Shown: piece after piece, positions 63,269 through 64,000 of the stretch
Position numbering within the stretch: position 1 is the first letter of the stretch
Layout: every line of letters begins with the position of its first letter
Source: Bryobacter sp.
GTDB lineage: Bacteria > Acidobacteriota > Terriglobia > Bryobacterales > Bryobacteraceae
DNA: 64,000 bases
Assembly: GCA_022843625.1 (NCBI GenBank)
Contig: JALHNH010000028.1
Location: 1 to 64,000 of the forward strand
Direction of reading: 5' to 3'
Translations under genes and position numbers: made by a program
Notes under the pieces: generated by a model
Database searches by the model: none
Told to the model about the DNA's origin: nothing
Seen by the model: the letters and a program-made list of their open reading frames with translations, nothing else

Positions 63269-64000
63269 CTAGTAGGTCGGCTGCAAAGTGTTTGTGCCAA
63301 ACTTGCGGTTGTTCAGGAAGTCATTGAACTTGAACCAGACTTGAAATCCTTCCTGGCTGAATCCAACATCCAGTCGAAGAAAAGTAGCATTTCGCGCGTT
63401 GAAGCGAAGTCCAAATCCAGCGCTCGTTTCCAGGTCAGAGAACTTGAGAAAACTCCTGCGCGGCATCACCTTTCCGGCATCGAAAAAAAGCGCACCATCC
63501 ATACCCGAGAATATTTCCCATCGATACTCGGCGTTATATATCACCGCATTCCGGTCCGTAAAGCGAAAGAATCGATATCCACGTAAATCGTCAGAGCCCC
63601 CAACAATGGGCTGCAAATAAAACGGCACTGGCTTGTTGTTATCCGTCTCCGTAAATACACCTTTGGCACGAAGAACAAGCCGTCTCGTGCGATTTAAAAA
63701 CGGAATGTGTTGTTCGAGGTCAACGTCCAAACGACGGAAGTCAAATCGTTTCAAATCAATATCCCGGTACCAGGAATGTTGAATGACATAGTTGCCGCCG
63801 GACTTGGGTGCCGTGGGATTGTTTCGATAGTCGATTTGTGTAAACACGCTGAAGCGCTGAAAATTCGTCTGTTGATCGATGCCAGGCGCAACGTTCGGGC
63901 CATACTGCAAATCGGATGAAATAAACCGCCTATCCGTCCCCGGACCCACATTCGTCAGCAATGCTCCGCTGCTGGTTCCCAGTTTCCAAATTCGCGAAGG
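63269..64000 (-). CDS. Omp85/BamA-type surface antigen, 5' end cut by window
   Basis: 244 residues of the C-terminal barrel are visible: VGGSDDLRGYRFFRFTDRNAVIYNAEYRWEIF, FDAGKV, TSAGFGLRFNARNATFLRLDVGFSQEGFQVWFKFNDFL, and the terminal short strand ending near TLQPTY. These match the bacterial surface antigen (D15/Omp85) domain; POTRA domains would be beyond the window. The frame stays open to base 64000. Ten bases separate it from the kinase-like gene, suggesting an operon. Final residue is Tyr rather than the usual Phe/Trp, so insertion by BAM may differ slightly. Confidence 0.88.
   Translation of the reverse strand, partial: PSRIWKLGTSSGALLTNVGPGTDRRFISSDLQYGPNVAPGIDQQTNFQRFSVFTQIDYRNNPTAPKSGGNYVIQHSWYRDIDLKRFDFRRLDVDLEQHIPFLNRTRRLVLRAKGVFTETDNNKPVPFYLQPIVGGSDDLRGYRFFRFTDRNAVIYNAEYRWEIFSGMDGALFFDAGKVMPRRSFLKFSDLETSAGFGLRFNARNATFLRLDVGFSQEGFQVWFKFNDFLNNRKFGTNTLQPTY

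Overview
The window looks like chromosomal DNA from an Acidobacteriota bacterium, most likely of the Solibacter/Bryobacter group. This placement is inferred from gene content. The markers are a PadR regulator coupled to a duplicated orphan ABC permease (ADOP), Planctomycete-type cytochrome proteins paired with Tat-exported DUF1501 and DUF1552 proteins, PEGA-domain and membrane-anchored Ser/Thr kinases, DUF3395 repeats, and many secreted beta-propeller and TPR proteins. The stretch is gene-dense, with many 1-40 bp overlaps between neighbours. I see no rRNA, tRNA, CRISPR array, transposase, phage gene or integration site.

Layout. 0-8 kb: 3'-truncated argS, divergent to a 2Fe-2S ferredoxin; then a minus-strand set of PadR, ADOP permease, an esterase/SMP-30 fusion and a secreted DinB-like protein. 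8-15 kb: a 59-residue protein, a second DinB-like protein, a VanZ-like membrane protein, a sulfite-oxidase/cytochrome c fusion behind a PEGA kinase, a divergent GT-C-like membrane protein and an AT-richer gap. 15-24 kb: a DksA/TraR-type protein, then a minus-strand run of MATE, helical-repeat protein, APC permease, FolD, CoaE, HtrA protease, DUF3395 protein and MarR. 24-26 kb: a secreted Vps62-like protein and a TauE/SafE transporter. 26-36 kb: a six-gene minus-strand operon (sulfatase, beta-lactamase-fold hydrolase, cytochrome/WD40 protein, IPT/PPC protein, DUF1549/DUF1553 cytochrome, DUF1501), apparently an envelope polymer-degrading or redox system. 36-39 kb: LacD-type aldolase, a metallo-beta-lactamase/RibF fusion and a DUF1844 protein. 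39-42.5 kb: an S9 peptidase and a GH88/GH105 hydrolase.

42.5-47.5 kb is a TetR-controlled tripartite export system (TetR, FtsX-like permease, ATPase, HlyD, TolC). The same 7-3-7 palindrome lies before tetR and before the transporter operon. 47.5-51.3 kb holds a LolA-like/TlpA redoxin whose ribosome binding site and start codon lie in a 15-bp hairpin, then RlmA-like methyltransferase, DUF411 and a secreted TPR protein. 51.3-56.3 kb has a hairpin-rich gap and a second Planctomycete-type cytochrome module (DUF1587-1595-1592-1588-1585 plus DUF1552). 56.4-64 kb has a kinase with an N-terminal membrane domain, two tail-to-tail Npt-type transporter homologues (one with a HEAT-like tail), a secreted protein with atypical-kinase motifs and the C-terminus of an Omp85/BamA-type surface antigen.

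The least conventional items are the start-codon hairpin at 47.4 kb, the secreted kinase-like/Omp85 pair at 61.7-64 kb, the MBL-RibF fusion, the hairpin-rich gap at 51.3-51.7 kb and the paired Npt-type transporters. All function calls come from reading motifs by eye; no database search was run.
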